From contig JAIXUD010000006.1 in assembly GCA_027483645.1 (NCBI GenBank), positions 62,001 through 126,000 of the forward strand: a stretch of 64,000 bases of DNA, written 5' to 3'. Both the position numbers and the translations under genes were made by a program. Positions 1 through 8,864 of the stretch are shown here, one piece after another; the first letter of the stretch is position 1; the number at the start of each line of letters is the position of its first letter. The notes under the pieces were generated by a model that saw nothing but the letters and a program-made list of their open reading frames with translations, had not been told where the DNA came from and did not search any database. The DNA comes from Sphingobacteriales bacterium (lineage in GTDB: Bacteria > Bacteroidota > Bacteroidia > Chitinophagales > CAIOSU01).

Positions 1-68
1 TGCGTAAATGCACTACAGATGAAAAGATGAACCAAATTGAACAGAAGTTGCAGTTACAAAAGCATTTA

Positions 69-410
69 CTACAGTTCTAATTCTTTGGTTGGGTCCCAGT
101 ATAATTCTTGAAAAAGCACTACTTGGTCTTCTTTTACTTCTATTCCTTCCTTCTCCAACAGTTCCTGCATTTGCTCGGGGTAGGCGAAGTGGTGCTTGCC
201 AGTGAGCAAACCGTTGCGGTTCACAATACGGTGGGCGGGTACGGCAGGCGATTGCCCATGGGCTTGGTTCATGGCCCAACCAACCATGCGCGCCGAGCCG
301 CTTGTGCCCAAATACTTGGCAATAGCACCATAACTGGTTACCCGCCCCGGCGGTACCTCTCGCGCCACGGCGAATACCATTTGGAAAAAACTATCGTCTT
401 TTGTTGCCAT
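69..410 (-). CDS. Alkyltransferase-like (ATL) DNA repair protein
   Basis: This 113-residue protein has the compact C-terminal fold of O6-alkylguanine-DNA alkyltransferases. The N-terminal part reads VPPGRVTSYGAIA, the Arg-finger region is SARMVG (R41), and the recognition-helix/active-site segment follows. Active enzymes carry PCHR; here the motif is PAHRI (residues 58-62), so the alkyl-accepting cysteine is alanine. That is the hallmark of ATL proteins, which bind O6-alkylguanine without removing the alkyl group and hand the lesion to nucleotide excision repair. The length is normal for an ATL, with no AdaA or N-terminal domain. uvrA lies about 2.7 kb away on the other strand, which fits the NER link but is not proof. 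Start ATG at 410. ATL identity is confident; the partner is inferred from the family. Confidence 0.88.
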   Translation of the reverse strand: MATKDDSFFQMVFAVAREVPPGRVTSYGAIAKYLGTSGSARMVGWAMNQAHGQSPAVPAHRIVNRNGLLTGKHHFAYPEQMQELLEKEGIEVKEDQVVLFQELYWDPTKELEL

Positions 411-509
411 GGATATAAAGATAAGTACAAATGTACATGCTGAATGCCCGATTGTGCATGTACATTTTAGTAATTTGTTACCACCTTTGGCCCATATAAT
501 ACAACAACC

Positions 510-1379
510 ATGAAAACACTATTACTTTCTTTAGCCATGGCGCTCTTGATGCCCCTCGCCAGCCAAGCACAGCTGCTCAATGGCGACTTTGAAGACAATA
601 ACGACACGCTACCCGCTGATTGGTATGCCTCAGACTTTGGGGCAGGTGTTAAAAACAATTATGTCGAATCGGGAGACTACTCTGTTGCTGTATGGAACTG
701 GTACTATTATGCTGAAGGCTATGTAGTAAACGGTACTAGTATGGCCAACCTGTTAGACGATATGGCGGGCGCAGGAACAGCCAGCACTGAAAAGGCGCTA
801 CGCCTTACTGGATACTATTACTATGACACCACCGGTACAGACACCAATGCTGATACTGCAGTAATAGCCATTGCCTACCGCAAATGGAATACCACCACCA
901 GCTTATATGATACGGTAGCATTTGGGGTAAAGCATCTATTTGCGACGAGCGGACAAGCGATGGTTCCGTTTTCCTTGACTATAGAAGACTTGATGCCAGG
1001 CACCGACCCCGATACTATGCTAGTGATAATCAAATCGAGCATAGATGGCTTTTGCGATGCCTCGGGCGGTGGTAACTGCTTATATCTTTATGTGGATGAC
1101 TTAAGGCTAGAAAACACCACGGGCATACAATCCATCATGGGGCAATTTGAAGGGTTGAAATTACACCCCAACCCTACTAGCCAATACGTAAACATATCTA
1201 TAGAGGTTGATAATGCCCAATGGAACCTGTATGACCTTTCGGGCAAACTAGTACAATATTACGCGCTACACCGCGGCGAAAACCGATTGGATGTATCGGC
1301 ACAACCGGCTGGGCTCTATATTGCCACTTTGCTACAAGATGGAGTAGTGATAGGTAGGGAGAAGTTGGTGAAGGAGTAA
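510..1379 (+). CDS. Secreted protein with type A T9SS sorting domain
   Basis: A 289-residue exported protein. Residues 1-20 form a clear signal peptide ending SQAQ. The middle part (about 21-215) contains a Tyr/Trp-rich beta-type region reminiscent of carbohydrate-binding-like jelly rolls (starts NGDFED and has a YVDDLRLE stretch near 200), but no catalytic motif is visible. The last 75 residues are a typical T9SS type A sorting domain: LHPNPTSQYV, then DLSGK, then AGLYIATL and a Lys-rich end. The product is therefore expected to cross the outer membrane through the T9SS and lose or anchor its C-terminus. The substrate is unknown. It is monocistronic, followed by a strong hairpin terminator. 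Confidence 0.85.
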   Translation: MKTLLLSLAMALLMPLASQAQLLNGDFEDNNDTLPADWYASDFGAGVKNNYVESGDYSVAVWNWYYYAEGYVVNGTSMANLLDDMAGAGTASTEKALRLTGYYYYDTTGTDTNADTAVIAIAYRKWNTTTSLYDTVAFGVKHLFATSGQAMVPFSLTIEDLMPGTDPDTMLVIIKSSIDGFCDASGGGNCLYLYVDDLRLENTTGIQSIMGQFEGLKLHPNPTSQYVNISIEVDNAQWNLYDLSGKLVQYYALHRGENRLDVSAQPAGLYIATLLQDGVVIGREKLVKE

Positions 1380-1406
1380 ATAAGAGTTTGATAATGCTAT
1401 ATAATA

Positions 1407-1445
1407 AAAGAAGCCGCTCCAGTTCTGGGGCGGCTTCTTTGGTTT
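1407..1445. terminator. Bidirectional rho-independent terminator
   Basis: A 14-bp stem (1407-1420 with 1427-1440, one G-T pair) with loop AGTTCT and A/T tracts on both sides. It lies between the T9SS cargo gene ending at 1379 and the convergent small gene ending at 1458, so it can serve both. Confidence 0.85.
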
Positions 1446-1457
1446 TATACGGAAGAA

Positions 1458-1634
1458 TCACTCCCATTTTATAATGTTTGGATATTTCTTTTTCAGCCGT
1501 TCCTTCACCACTTCATGAGGAATACCTAGTCCTGCATCCAGTTCAGCTTCAGCCTCGTCAATAGCTGCTTCCTGTTCAGGTGTAAGGGTAATAGTAGATT
1601 CCAGTTCTTTCTCTTTATCCTCTTGATTTTGCAT
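1458..1634 (-). CDS. Small acidic helical protein downstream of lysA
   Basis: A protein of about 58 residues starting at ATG 1634 (MQNQEDKEKE); a TTG at 1643 could add three residues. It is charged and probably helical, with a TLTPEQEAAIDEAEAELD stretch and a C-terminal VVKERLKKKYPNIIKWE. That pattern resembles small antitoxin-like or addiction-module proteins found in Bacteroidota, but no toxin gene is adjacent, so this cannot be asserted. It starts 11 bases after the lysA stop and is probably cotranscribed with it. The function is unknown. Confidence 0.55.
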   Translation of the reverse strand: MQNQEDKEKELESTITLTPEQEAAIDEAEAELDAGLGIPHEVVKERLKKKYPNIIKWE

Positions 1635-1645
1635 TGGTAACAATT

Positions 1646-2884
<1,239 letters not shown>

Positions 2885-2926
2885 GGCTAAATGGATTGAT
2901 TTTAGGGTGCAAAGGTAGGTTTTTTT

Positions 2927-2957
2927 GGTCGATGGTCCACGGTCGACGGACCATGGT
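2927..2957. repeat. Heptamer tandem array (GGTCGAT / GGACCAT type)
   Basis: Four degenerate 7-base units (GGTCGAT, GGTCCAC, GGTCGAC, GGACCAT) upstream of lysA, ending in GGTTGCTGC. It belongs to the same dispersed family as the arrays near 27.3, 49.4, 54.7 and 57.3 kb. Confidence 0.7.
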
Positions 2958-2986
2958 TGCTGCAAAATAATAGCATACCACAATTC

Positions 2987-3052
2987 AAGCAGTCTTGTGT
3001 CCTTCGACAAAAGCTCAGGATGACATTTCTTGTGTCTCCTATCTTGTGTCTT
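2987..3052. repeat. Heptamer array (CTTGTGT type) with CTTCGACAAAAGCTCAGGA half-repeat
   Basis: A GCAGTCTTGTGTC block (2989-3001), then a single copy of the CTTCGACAAAAGCTCAGG repeat (3002-3019), then two more CTTGTGTCT units. It lies directly upstream of the uvrA promoter-like box. The same CTTGTGT units precede nadK and flank rbfA. Confidence 0.65.
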
Positions 3053-3060
3053 AAAAGCCG

Positions 3061-3068
3061 TAACTTTG
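3061..3068 (+). promoter_or_regulatory. Bacteroidota -7 box (TAACTTTG) before uvrA
   Basis: TAACTTTG fits the Bacteroidota TAnnTTTG -7 consensus, 34 bases before the uvrA ATG. A TTG lies only 14 bases upstream within the CTTGTGT array, which is closer than the usual -33 spacing, so the -33 part is uncertain. Confidence 0.4.
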
Positions 3069-3102
3069 CAACCGATTTTGCCCAAATGATGTTATAACCC
3101 GC

Positions 3103-5934
3103 ATGGCTGAAACAGAGACCTTAGTAAACGGCGACGCCGTCGTAGATAAAAACCCCAAGCATTTCATCATCATCAAAGGCGCGAAGGTTCACAACCTGCG
3201 CAATGTAGATGTAGCCATACCCCGCAACAAGCTGGTGGTGGTTACAGGTGTGTCCGGTTCGGGCAAGTCTAGCATTACCATTGATACCCTGTATGCCGAG
3301 GGCCAGCGCCGCTATGTGGAGAGCCTGAGTAGCTATGCGCGTCAGTTTTTGGGCCGTATGAACAAGCCCGATGTGGAGTACATCAAGGGTATTTGCCCGG
3401 CCATTGCCATCGAGCAAAAAGTGAGTACCCGCACTACCCGTTCAACCGTGGGCTCGCTTACGGAGATTTACGATTACCTGCGGTTGCTGTTTGCGCGTAT
3501 TGGTAAAACCTATTCACCCATTTCGGGTTTGGAGGTGAAGAAACATACGGTGGATGATGTGGCTACCTATGTGGTTGGCTTGCCAGAAGGCACCAAAGTA
3601 CAAGTGCTGATACCGATTGCCCACCACGACAAAACCAACCTAGAAAAAGAGCTGCAACTGCTCTTGCAGAAGGGTTATAGCCGCGTAGCGGACAACACGC
3701 AGGTGTATAAGATAGATGACCTAATAGAAGATAAAGCCGTCTACAAACTGTTTAAGGAACAAGACGAGAAGTACGTACTGATTGACCGCCTAGTAGTAAA
3801 GCACGGCGAAGACGAGGACGAAACCCGCATGCGCATTTCCGATTCGGCACAGACGGCCTTCTTTGAGAGCTTGGGTACCTGCATCGTGGATATTATTGAG
3901 GGCGAGAAACGGGAATTTAACAACCGCTTTGAGCTAGACGGTATGCGTTTCGAAGAGCCTTCTCCCCACTTTTTTAACTTCAACAGTCCCATTGGTGCCT
4001 GCAAAACCTGCGAAGGCTTTGGGATGGTGATGGGCATTGACGAGGATTTGGTGGTGCCGGATAAAAACATGTCGGTATTTGAAGGCGCATTGGCACCTTG
4101 GAAGGGCGATAAAATGGGCGAATGGCTGAAGCCACTGGTGAAGAACGCCATGGCGATGGATTACCCCATACACCGCTCATACAAGTTTTTGACAGAAGAA
4201 GAGAAGAAACTCTTGTGGACGGGCAACAAGTACTTTGAGGGTTTGAATGCCTTTTTTGAATACCTAGAAGCCAATGCCTACAAAATACAGTACCGTGTAA
4301 TGCTGAGCCGCTACCGTGGCCGCACCAAGTGCCCGGAGTGCGGTGGAAGCCGCTTGCGGAAGGATGCACAGTACGTGAAGATTAACGGTGCCAACATTGC
4401 CGAAATGCTGTTGTTGCCAGTGGAAAATCTTTGGGATTGGTTCTCTAGCCTGGAGTTGAGCGAGCACGACCAAAAGATTGCCAAGCGCCTGTTGATTGAG
4501 GTGAATACCCGTCTTGGATTGATGCTAGAAGTGGGCTTGCCCTACCTCACCATGAACCGTGTTAGCAACACGCTTTCGGGTGGGGAAACGCAACGTATCA
4601 ACCTGACGCGCACACTGGGTAGCAACCTTACCGATTCGCTATATATACTGGATGAGCCGAGCGTAGGCCTTCACCCGCGTGACACCAAGCGATTGGTGAA
4701 AGTACTGGAGCGCCTGCGCGACTTAGGCAATACCGTAGTGGTAGTAGAGCATGAGGAAGAAGTGATGCGGGCTGCTGATTACGTAGTGGATATGGGCCCA
4801 AAAGCTGGCCGACTGGGCGGTGAGGTAGTGTTTCAAGGCGATTATAAAGATTTGCCCAAGAGCACCCGAAGCCTTACTAGCCAATACCTGAACGGTATAC
4901 TGGAAATTACCACGCCTAAAACCCGCCGCAAAAGCAGCAACAAGATTAAGCTGAACGGTGTAACCCAGCACAATTTACAAAACGTAAGCATCGAAGTGCC
5001 GCTGAACGCACTTACGGTGGTTACGGGTGTTTCGGGCTCGGGTAAAACCACTTTGATTAAGCAGGTGCTTTACCCGGCGCTTACCCAGTATTTGGGCGGT
5101 GCAGGCGAAAAGCCAGGAGCTTTCGAAGAGCTAACCGGCGACTTGAAGCAACTGGACGTGGTGGAAATGGTGGACCAAAACCCCATCGGTAAATCATCAC
5201 GAAGCAACCCAGTAACTTACATCAAGGCGTATGATGCCATCCGCGATTTGTATAGCCACTTGCAGCTTTCCAAGCTTCGGGGCTTGAAGCCGAAGCACTT
5301 CTCGTTTAACGTGGAAGGCGGCCGCTGCGAGGTTTGTAAGGGCGAGGGCGAGATAATTGTAGAGATGCAATTTCTAGCCGATGTACACTTGGTGTGCGAA
5401 GAGTGCCATGGCAAACGCTTTAAAGAAGAGGTGCTGGAGGTACAATACAAAGGCAAAAACATCTTCGACATACTGGATATGAGCGTGGACGAGGCGATTG
5501 AATTCTTCGATAAGGAGAAGGACATCCGCGAGCGCATACAGCCGTTGCAAGATGTGGGCCTTGGCTACGTAAAGCTGGGCCAGAGCAGCAGCACGCTTTC
5601 GGGTGGTGAGGCGCAAAGGGTGAAGCTGGCTTCGTTCCTAGGTAAAGGAAAAGTAACGCAGCACGTACTCTTTATCTTCGATGAGCCTACTACGGGCCTT
5701 CACTTCCACGATATCGCCATCTTGTTAAAAGCCTTTGATGCCCTGTTGGATATCGGCCATACCATTATCGTTATCGAGCATAACATGGAGGTTATCAAAA
5801 GCGCCGATTGGGTTATCGACCTAGGCCCAGAGGGCGGTGCCGGTGGCGGCGAAATGCTCTACCAAGGCACCCCGGAAGGTTTGGTAAACGTGGAGCGCTC
5901 GTATACGGGGAAGTTCTTAAAGGAGAAGCTTTAA
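3103..5934 (+). CDS. uvrA: Excinuclease ABC subunit A
   Basis: This 943-residue protein is the damage-recognition ATPase of nucleotide excision repair, which loads UvrB on lesions. Both ABC modules are intact: Walker A GVSGSGKSS near residue 49 and GVSGSGKTT near 641, and two signature/Walker B sets (LSGGETQR...LDEPSVGL and LSGGEAQR...FDEPTTGL). The zinc-binding cysteine pairs are visible (CKTCEGFG, CPECGGSR, CEVCKGEG, CEECHGKR). Length is normal. It is monocistronic with a promoter-like box upstream. The stop is followed within five bases by a repeat-derived sequence. Confidence 0.97.
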   Translation: MAETETLVNGDAVVDKNPKHFIIIKGAKVHNLRNVDVAIPRNKLVVVTGVSGSGKSSITIDTLYAEGQRRYVESLSSYARQFLGRMNKPDVEYIKGICPAIAIEQKVSTRTTRSTVGSLTEIYDYLRLLFARIGKTYSPISGLEVKKHTVDDVATYVVGLPEGTKVQVLIPIAHHDKTNLEKELQLLLQKGYSRVADNTQVYKIDDLIEDKAVYKLFKEQDEKYVLIDRLVVKHGEDEDETRMRISDSAQTAFFESLGTCIVDIIEGEKREFNNRFELDGMRFEEPSPHFFNFNSPIGACKTCEGFGMVMGIDEDLVVPDKNMSVFEGALAPWKGDKMGEWLKPLVKNAMAMDYPIHRSYKFLTEEEKKLLWTGNKYFEGLNAFFEYLEANAYKIQYRVMLSRYRGRTKCPECGGSRLRKDAQYVKINGANIAEMLLLPVENLWDWFSSLELSEHDQKIAKRLLIEVNTRLGLMLEVGLPYLTMNRVSNTLSGGETQRINLTRTLGSNLTDSLYILDEPSVGLHPRDTKRLVKVLERLRDLGNTVVVVEHEEEVMRAADYVVDMGPKAGRLGGEVVFQGDYKDLPKSTRSLTSQYLNGILEITTPKTRRKSSNKIKLNGVTQHNLQNVSIEVPLNALTVVTGVSGSGKTTLIKQVLYPALTQYLGGAGEKPGAFEELTGDLKQLDVVEMVDQNPIGKSSRSNPVTYIKAYDAIRDLYSHLQLSKLRGLKPKHFSFNVEGGRCEVCKGEGEIIVEMQFLADVHLVCEECHGKRFKEEVLEVQYKGKNIFDILDMSVDEAIEFFDKEKDIRERIQPLQDVGLGYVKLGQSSSTLSGGEAQRVKLASFLGKGKVTQHVLFIFDEPTTGLHFHDIAILLKAFDALLDIGHTIIVIEHNMEVIKSADWVIDLGPEGGAGGGEMLYQGTPEGLVNVERSYTGKFLKEKL

Positions 5935-5938
5935 GTTT

Positions 5939-6161
5939 GTATCAAGTAGTGAGTATCATCCTTCGGCAAAAGCTCAGGATAAAATCCTCAAGACTGCTTC
6001 AAGGAGCGTGTCATGGTGAGCGGAGCCGAACCATCCATAATGTAGGTGGCATAACTCCTCTTTCTATGACTGGTAATACGTGACAATGTTTCGTGACCGT
6101 GTTGCGGATGGTTCGGACCGGAGTTTACCCTGAGCTTTTGCCGAAGGGCGCACCATGACAG
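5939..6161. repeat. Composite inverted-repeat element between uvrA and nadK
   Basis: This fills most of the 316-base gap between uvrA and nadK. An 18-bp perfect inverted pair, CTTCGGCAAAAGCTCAGG (5961-5978) and its complement (6129-6146), encloses a second pair, GCCGAACCATCC (6025-6036) with GGATGGTTCGG (6107-6117). GTCATGGTG / CACCATGAC pairs also occur at 6010 and 6151. GTATCAAGTAGTGAG repeats precede it and AGACTGCTTC lies at 5991. No ORF is inside; it looks like a non-autonomous dispersed repeat. Confidence 0.7.
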
Positions 6162-6186
6162 ACTGGAGATTCAGGTTTATTTTGCA

Positions 6187-6222
6187 GCAGTCTTGTGTCT
6201 TGTGTCTCATATCTTGTGTCTA
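6187..6222. repeat. Heptamer array (CTTGTGT type) upstream of nadK
   Basis: GCAGT followed by units CTTGTGT, CTTGTGT, CTCATAT, CTTGTGT in register at 7 bases. It ends 29 bases before the nadK ATG. TAACTTCG follows at 6230-6237, a near match to the TAnnTTTG box, in the same layout as upstream of uvrA. Confidence 0.75.
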
Positions 6223-6250
6223 AAAACAGTAACTTCGTAAAAAACTATTC

Positions 6251-7129
6251 ATGCGCCTAGCTATTTATGGCCGATTGCTGAAAGATGAAGACATCCCGTA
6301 TATACAGGAGTTGTTCGATATTATCAGTGCCCGCCAGATTGAAGCATTGGTGCATAAAGATTACCAAAAGCAGTTTCACGGCCGCTTGCGCATGGATGGG
6401 CCGTTCGGCACCTTCAAAAACCATGATGATATTAATGGCAAGGTAGATTACCTCCTCAGCCTGGGTGGCGATGGTACCTTGCTGGATACGCTTACTTTTG
6501 TTCGCAACAGCAACATTCCAATCCTTGGCATCAATCTAGGCAGGCTGGGGTTTTTAGCCAGCACCGGCAAGCACGAAATAAAGCTGGCCATCGATGCCCT
6601 GCAATCGCGCGCCTACCAACTCGATACCCGAACGCTCATCCATTTAGATAGCAATAAAGATATTTTCGGGGGCGTAAACTATGCCCTCAACGAGTTTTCC
6701 ATCCACAAGAAGGATACCAGCAGTATGATTACCATACACACCTACATCAATGGTGAGCTGCTTAACTCGTATTGGGCCGATGGCTTGATTATCGCCACAC
6801 CTACTGGCTCCACTGGCTATTCGCTTAGCTGCGGTGGCCCCATCATTTTCCCATCATCCGAGAACTTTGTTATTACCCCTGTTGCCCCGCATAACCTCAA
6901 CGTGCGGCCCATTATCGTCTCTAGCGACTCCATCATTTCCTTTGAGGTAGAAGGCCGCAATGAGAACTTCCTTTGTACGCTCGATAGTAGGTATGAGGCC
7001 ATTGACTCATCTTATCAATTAGCGGTGCGCAAAGAAGCCTTTACCATCAGCCTTTTGCGCGTAAACGAGATGGATTTCCTGAGCACCATCCGCGAAAAAC
7101 TCATGTGGGGTGCAGATCAGCGGAATTAA
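6251..7129 (+). CDS. nadK: NAD kinase
   Basis: This 292-residue enzyme phosphorylates NAD to NADP using ATP. The GGDGTLLDT motif lies near residue 71, the NE-containing motif (ALNEFSIHK) near 155, and the conserved TPTGSTGYSLS loop near 183. Length is typical for Bacteroidota. In many members of the phylum nadK is followed by a PorG-like gene; here that gene starts 115 bases downstream. Confidence 0.95.
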   Translation: MRLAIYGRLLKDEDIPYIQELFDIISARQIEALVHKDYQKQFHGRLRMDGPFGTFKNHDDINGKVDYLLSLGGDGTLLDTLTFVRNSNIPILGINLGRLGFLASTGKHEIKLAIDALQSRAYQLDTRTLIHLDSNKDIFGGVNYALNEFSIHKKDTSSMITIHTYINGELLNSYWADGLIIATPTGSTGYSLSCGGPIIFPSSENFVITPVAPHNLNVRPIIVSSDSIISFEVEGRNENFLCTLDSRYEAIDSSYQLAVRKEAFTISLLRVNEMDFLSTIREKLMWGADQRN

Positions 7130-7244
7130 TACCAACTTATTGTAACCTTTCGCCCTTTTTTGCCGTAATAAAGACCAAGCCATAGTGGCAATAATGTCTG
7201 CTATGGTGAATCTCAAAACTAGTTCTTTAAAAAATATTTCAATC

Positions 7245-8189
7245 ATGAGAAGATTCGTGGCGATTCTGGCAATGTGTAGTTTGATGTCGTGGAGTGCGGT
7301 TGCCCAGGTAGGAGAAGTGGGGATTGGCGTAGGTACATCAAATTTTTTAGGCGACTTGGGTAAGAAAAGTTCTTCCTTTAAGTCTTATTTCGGGGACATT
7401 GATGGTTCATTGTTCCGGCCTGCTGTACAGGTGTACTACAGGCATAGTTTTTCTTATCGCTTTGCGACTAAGTTATCATTAAGTTATGGCAGATTGGAGG
7501 GTGATGACCGTTTGAGTCGTACCAAAGAGTTCCGTGACGATGCATGGTTCCGTAGCTATAGAAACTTAAGCTTTAAGTCATTCGTACTGGAAGCGGCCGT
7601 TACTGCCGAGTTCAACATATTGAAATACGCACCTGGTAGCATGAAGTACCGCTGGACCCCTTATGTTTTTGGTGGCGTGGGCATCTTTGCCTTCGATCCA
7701 AAAGCAGAGTATAATGGCGAGTGGGTGCGTTTGCAACCGCTTGGCACTGAAGGCCAGGGCTTGCCTAACTACCCAGAGCGCAGAAAGTATGCGCTGATAC
7801 AACCTTCTTTACCGGTGGGTATAGGTTTTAAGTTCAACATTAACAAAGCTTGGTCGGTTGGTTTGGAAATGGGCCACCGCATCACCTTCACCGATTACTT
7901 GGATGACGTAAGCACCAATTATGTAAGCTACGGCGATTTCTCGTCATACTACGGCAGCGAGCGCGCCATTATGGCCTACGAGCTAAGCCGCCGCTCACCA
8001 GAGCTTGACCCTGAGGGCAAATACGGTACCATAACCCAGCCGGGGGAGGTACGTGGCAACCCAGAGAGCAACGACTCATACTTGTTTACTATGGTATCAG
8101 TTACCTACAACTTCAACAAGATGAACAGGCGCGAGCACAACCCATTTGCTAAGAAAGACACAGGCAAGTATCGTAGGGTTTTTAGGTAG
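7245..8189 (+). CDS. DUF6089 / PorG-like outer-membrane beta-barrel protein
   Basis: A 314-residue outer-membrane protein. The frame is open from 7185, but ATG 7245 begins a standard signal peptide (MRRFVAIL...WSAVAQ). It continues with GIGVGTSNFLGDLGK and alternating aromatic beta-strand segments, including YVFGGVGIFAFDP near 150 and SLPVGIGFKF near 195. The pattern fits the DUF6089 family, which includes PorG, a T9SS-associated outer-membrane protein. Its place behind nadK is the common Bacteroidota order, although uppS and bamA, which often follow, are absent. A hairpin terminator follows. The T9SS role is inferred from the family. Confidence 0.75.
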   Translation: MRRFVAILAMCSLMSWSAVAQVGEVGIGVGTSNFLGDLGKKSSSFKSYFGDIDGSLFRPAVQVYYRHSFSYRFATKLSLSYGRLEGDDRLSRTKEFRDDAWFRSYRNLSFKSFVLEAAVTAEFNILKYAPGSMKYRWTPYVFGGVGIFAFDPKAEYNGEWVRLQPLGTEGQGLPNYPERRKYALIQPSLPVGIGFKFNINKAWSVGLEMGHRITFTDYLDDVSTNYVSYGDFSSYYGSERAIMAYELSRRSPELDPEGKYGTITQPGEVRGNPESNDSYLFTMVSVTYNFNKMNRREHNPFAKKDTGKYRRVFR

Positions 8190-8190
8190 A

Positions 8191-8262
8191 CGAAGGACCA
8201 AGGACGATGGACTGCTTAAAAATTGGTTACAGCAGTCCTAGTTTCTAATTCCTAATTGCTTT
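8191..8262. repeat. Paired heptamer arrays after porG-like gene
   Basis: Immediately after the TAG stop come GAAGGACCAAGGACGATGGA units ending in ACTGCTT (8210-8216). An inverted AGCAGTCC (8231-8238) then leads into TAGTTTC, TAATTCC, TAATTGC units. Two different 7-base families thus face each other across a 14-base spacer through the same ACTGCT / AGCAGT core. Confidence 0.7.
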
Positions 8263-8299
8263 CTTAAAACTGTAGCAAAATATATCAAACAACTTACAC

Positions 8300-8336
8300 A
8301 CAGGCAAGGAGGTAACTCTTTGCCTGTTTTTGTTTT
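8300..8336 (+). terminator. Rho-independent terminator of the PorG-like gene
   Basis: Perfect 8-bp stem ACAGGCAA (8300-8307) / TTGCCTGT (8320-8327) followed by a T-rich tract. Confidence 0.75.
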
Positions 8337-8451
8337 GGAAAGCAATCAACTGGTTAGCCCTTTTCAGCAGCAGCTTACCATACCGTCGCTGTCTAGTTTT
8401 GTTTCTGGTAGAGATACCTATATACTGCAGGCGCTAAGCAAATTGTAAGTG

Positions 8452-8754
8452 CTACACTACCCTCATAATCGTTCTAAACGCCACAAACTTATCTGCGTAG
8501 CGGTCTGCTACTTCTTGTTGTAGGTGGGGCGCATGCTCGGCCTGGTAGGTAAAGTAGTCCTCAAGGTTGCGGGCAGTATATTGTATAGCATAGGTAATGC
8601 CATCAGTTTCATCGTGCTCCAATATGCGTAGCATGCGGTGGTCGTGGAAGAGGCCTGTAGCCAACACGCGCGGTATATGCTCCAGTTTCATCCAGCTAAG
8701 CCACTCATTATGTACGTCGAGGTCAATTTTTACGGTAACGTTGTATATTATCAT
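8452..8754 (-). CDS. DUF4286 family protein
   Basis: A 100-residue soluble protein beginning MIIYNVTVKID, with a WLSWM segment, a HRMLRIL segment and a C-terminal YADKFVAFRT. This matches the DUF4286 family, small ferredoxin-fold (dimeric alpha-beta barrel-like) proteins almost restricted to Bacteroidota. No catalytic function is established. It stands alone between two repeat-bearing gaps; the TPR gene upstream on the same strand is separated by 110 bases. Confidence 0.8.
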   Translation of the reverse strand: MIIYNVTVKIDLDVHNEWLSWMKLEHIPRVLATGLFHDHRMLRILEHDETDGITYAIQYTARNLEDYFTYQAEHAPHLQQEVADRYADKFVAFRTIMRVV

Positions 8755-8796
8755 GGTAGTTAGGTCTGAAATGTTGCTTTCCGGGGATTATGGTTT

Positions 8797-8840
8797 TACC
8801 ACTAAGAACACGAAGGAAAGGCACAAAGTACACAAAGAAA
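8797..8840. repeat. ACCACTAAGAACACGAAGG-type dispersed repeat
   Basis: TACCACTAAGAACACGAAGG followed by AAAGGCACAAAGTACACAAAG, a quasi-periodic A/C/G-rich block between the DUF4286 and TPR genes. Its period is longer and looser than that of the heptamer arrays. Confidence 0.45.
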
Positions 8841-8864
8841 TAGTGGATTGGCAAATATCAACGT

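Noticed and set aside
108-443. 111-codon plus-strand ORF across the ATL gene
   Set aside because: Antisense shadow of the alkyltransferase-like gene.
7185-7244. Upstream ATG for the PorG-like gene
   Set aside because: The 20 added residues would bury the signal peptide that begins MRRFVAIL at 7245.
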